64,000 nucleotides of DNA, taken from NCBI GenBank assembly GCA_019753125.1, contig JAIELH010000031.1, positions 1 through 64,000 of the forward strand, written 5' to 3'. Below the pieces are notes generated by a model. It searched no databases. It was not told the origin of the DNA and saw only the letters and a list, made by a program, of their open reading frames with translations. The DNA is from Gallionellaceae bacterium (GTDB lineage Bacteria > Pseudomonadota > Gammaproteobacteria > Burkholderiales > Gallionellaceae). Each line of letters starts with the position of its first letter. Positions within the stretch are counted from its first letter, which is position 1. The position numbers and the translations under genes were made by a program. Shown piece by piece: positions 61,827 to 64,000 of the stretch.

Positions 61827-62516
61827 ATGATGAGCGCGAAAATTTTGATTATCGAAGATGAACCGGCGATTCAGGAGCTGTTGGCGTTTAATGTGATGCA
61901 GGCCGGTTTTCAGGCGTTGCGTGCGGCAGATGCCGACAGTGCGTGGCAACAAATCCGCAACAACACGCCGGACCTGATCTTGCTCGACTGGATGTTGCCG
62001 GAAACCAGCGGCGTGGCGCTGGCCAGACAATTGCGCGCCGATGCGCTTACCCGCACGACCCCGATTATCATGCTGACCGCGCGCGGCGACGAACGCGACA
62101 AAATATTGGGGTTGGAATCCGGTGCAGACGATTACATCACAAAACCTTTTTCGCCGCGCGAGCTGATGGCGCGCATCCGGGCGGTGTTGCGCCGCCATGT
62201 TCCGCAGCTGCCCGATGAAACGGTGGCGGCGGGTGGACTGGAGCTATCGCCAGCGTCGCATCGCGTAAGCGCGAAAGGCGCAGTGATAGACTTGGGACCG
62301 ACCGAGTTTCGTCTGCTGCATTTTTTCATGACTCATACCGAGCGCGTGTATAGTCGCGCACAATTGCTCGATCAGGTGTGGGGCACACAAGTATTCGTCG
62401 AAGAACGCACGGTAGATGTGCATATCCGCCGTTTGCGTGCCGTGCTGGAGGCGTCAGGATCGGATCGTCTGATCCAGACCGTGCGCGGCAGCGGCTATCG
62501 CTTCTCGATAAACTAG
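61827..62516 (+). CDS. phoB: Phosphate regulon response regulator
   Basis: AKILIIEDEPAIQELLAFNVMQAGF...LLDWMLPETSGVALARQLR; OmpR-type DNA-binding domain. Confidence 0.94.
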   Translation: MMSAKILIIEDEPAIQELLAFNVMQAGFQALRAADADSAWQQIRNNTPDLILLDWMLPETSGVALARQLRADALTRTTPIIMLTARGDERDKILGLESGADDYITKPFSPRELMARIRAVLRRHVPQLPDETVAAGGLELSPASHRVSAKGAVIDLGPTEFRLLHFFMTHTERVYSRAQLLDQVWGTQVFVEERTVDVHIRRLRAVLEASGSDRLIQTVRGSGYRFSIN

Positions 62517-62524
62517 GGGGCTTC

Positions 62525-63865
62525 TTGCAGGATTTCTGGTTCCGGTTAGGTGTGCCCATCGCAGCGATTGCGTTATTTGCAATGCTGCTATGGGGACTGT
62601 TTTCCGCTACCTGCGCGTTATTGTTTATGCTACTGGCGCTGCTGGTGATGATGGCGCGCTATGCGCGGCAATTATTCAGGCTGGAGCAGTGGTTGAGTGA
62701 TGCGCGCCCCGAAACTATCCCAGATGCCGGCGGAATATGGGATGACGTGTTTTCGCAGTTGTACAAGATGGTCAAGCGCCACCAGCAGACCCGGCAGGAA
62801 TTGGCCGCCGAGCTGCAGCATATCGAACAAGCTACCGCCGTCTTGCCGGAGGGCGTGGCGATCCTGAATGAATCGAACCGCATCGAGTGGTGCAATCCGT
62901 TGGCACAGCAACACTTCGACCTGGATGCCGAGCATGACTTCATGCAGGACATCACTTACCTGGTGCGACAGCCGGAGTTTGTCGAGTACCTCCATAATTC
63001 GAATTTCAACGAGCCGCTGGTGATGCGCCCGGCGCGCCATGACGACATGGTGCTATCGATCAAGCTCATTCCCTATGGCGCGAACAAGCGCTTGCTGATC
63101 AGCAGCGACATCACGCAACTGGAACGCATTGAAGCGATGCGCCGCGATTTTGTCGCCAATGTATCGCATGAATTGCGTACGCCGTTGACCGTGGTGAGCG
63201 GTTTTGTCGAAAACTTGCAGGATATGCGCGACCTCAACAATGACAGTGCGCAGCGGGCATTGCATTTGATGGCCGAGCAAACCAGGCGCATGGACAATCT
63301 GGTCGCCGACCTGCTTACGCTGTCGCACCTGGAAAATGACCAAAGCCCGTTGCGCGAAGATCTGGTGGACATGCGCGCCCTGCTTAATGAAATCTATCAG
63401 GAGGGCTTGCTGCTTGATGGCGGAAAACATGCGTTGCTTCTTGAGATACTGAGCGATGAGAAATTGCGAGGAAATTGCGAGGAACTGCGCAGTGCATTCG
63501 GTAATCTGCTCGGCAACGCGATTCGCTATACGCCGGAAGGCGGGGAAATCCTGTTGCGCTGGGCGGAGCAGGACGGACATCTGGTGTTTTCAGTCAGGGA
63601 CAGCGGCATCGGCATCGCACCGCAACATATTCCGCGCCTGACGGAACGTTTCTATCGCGTGGATCGCAGCCGTTCGCGTGAAACGGGCGGGACCGGCCTT
63701 GGGCTGGCGATCGTCAAACACGTCGCAATCCACCATCACGCCAGGCTGGACATACTTAGCGAGCAGGGCAAAGGCAGTGTGTTTTCGCTGGTGTTCCAGG
63801 CTCCAAGAGACGGTGCGCAAAGAGCGGGCAACGAGGGAGATTCCGCATCCGGCCGGCCTGCATGA
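62525..63865 (+). CDS. phoR: Phosphate regulon sensor kinase
   Basis: FVANVSHELRTPLTVVSGFVENLQD; likely TTG start at 62525 rather than the ORF track's 62378, which overlaps phoB. Confidence 0.92.
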   Translation: MQDFWFRLGVPIAAIALFAMLLWGLFSATCALLFMLLALLVMMARYARQLFRLEQWLSDARPETIPDAGGIWDDVFSQLYKMVKRHQQTRQELAAELQHIEQATAVLPEGVAILNESNRIEWCNPLAQQHFDLDAEHDFMQDITYLVRQPEFVEYLHNSNFNEPLVMRPARHDDMVLSIKLIPYGANKRLLISSDITQLERIEAMRRDFVANVSHELRTPLTVVSGFVENLQDMRDLNNDSAQRALHLMAEQTRRMDNLVADLLTLSHLENDQSPLREDLVDMRALLNEIYQEGLLLDGGKHALLLEILSDEKLRGNCEELRSAFGNLLGNAIRYTPEGGEILLRWAEQDGHLVFSVRDSGIGIAPQHIPRLTERFYRVDRSRSRETGGTGLGLAIVKHVAIHHHARLDILSEQGKGSVFSLVFQAPRDGAQRAGNEGDSASGRPA

Positions 63866-63898
63866 TAGAATTCGCGCCATTTTTTCAGGCAATACGCC

Positions 63899-64000
63899 AT
63901 GGATCACACGACACACCCGATTGAACTGATTATCCGGCAACGCATCCTGATCCTGGACGGCGCGATGGGCACGATGATCCAGCGCCACAAGCTGACCGAG
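63899..64000 (+). CDS. metH: Methionine synthase N-terminus, truncated by the window edge
   Basis: MDHTTHPIELIIRQRILILDGAMGTMIQRHKLTE. Confidence 0.85.
   Translation, partial: MDHTTHPIELIIRQRILILDGAMGTMIQRHKLTE

Overview
Single contiguous chromosomal window from a probable betaproteobacterium (Nitrosomonadales/Gallionellaceae-like; inferred from gene content and protein flavour only). Most of it is ordinary housekeeping: glycine cleavage operon behind a tandem glycine riboswitch, ubiB, glmS/glmU, regB/regA-like, rplM-rpsI, argC, erpA, anmK, tyrS, pilS/pilR-like, ampD, pabB, ettA, GDP-fucose/GDP-mannose genes, phoB/phoR and the start of metH. The accessory highlights are: (i) an apparently unannotated chromosomal integron at ~13.7-20.3 kb, with an IntI-type integrase and about nine cassettes separated by attC sites, five of which are toxin-antitoxin modules, including a near-duplicated BrnT/BrnA-like cassette and an inverted YefM-YoeB cassette; (ii) three successive copies of the glmS C-terminal coding tail ([12 protein letters not shown]-stop) with synonymous differences and three different stop codons just downstream of glmS, which look like fossil attachment sites; (iii) a terminal-inverted-repeat mini-element inserted inside the P3 arm of the second glycine aptamer with the aptamer core intact; (iv) dispersed intergenic-type repeats inserted in frame inside gcvPB; (v) a two-gene helicase + DUF2290-like module (candidate antiphage system) beside a truncated adenine methylase; (vi) a cassette gene frameshifted by an 11-bp tandem duplication. 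No tRNA, rRNA or CRISPR array was recognised. All family calls are by eye from motifs; no search was run.
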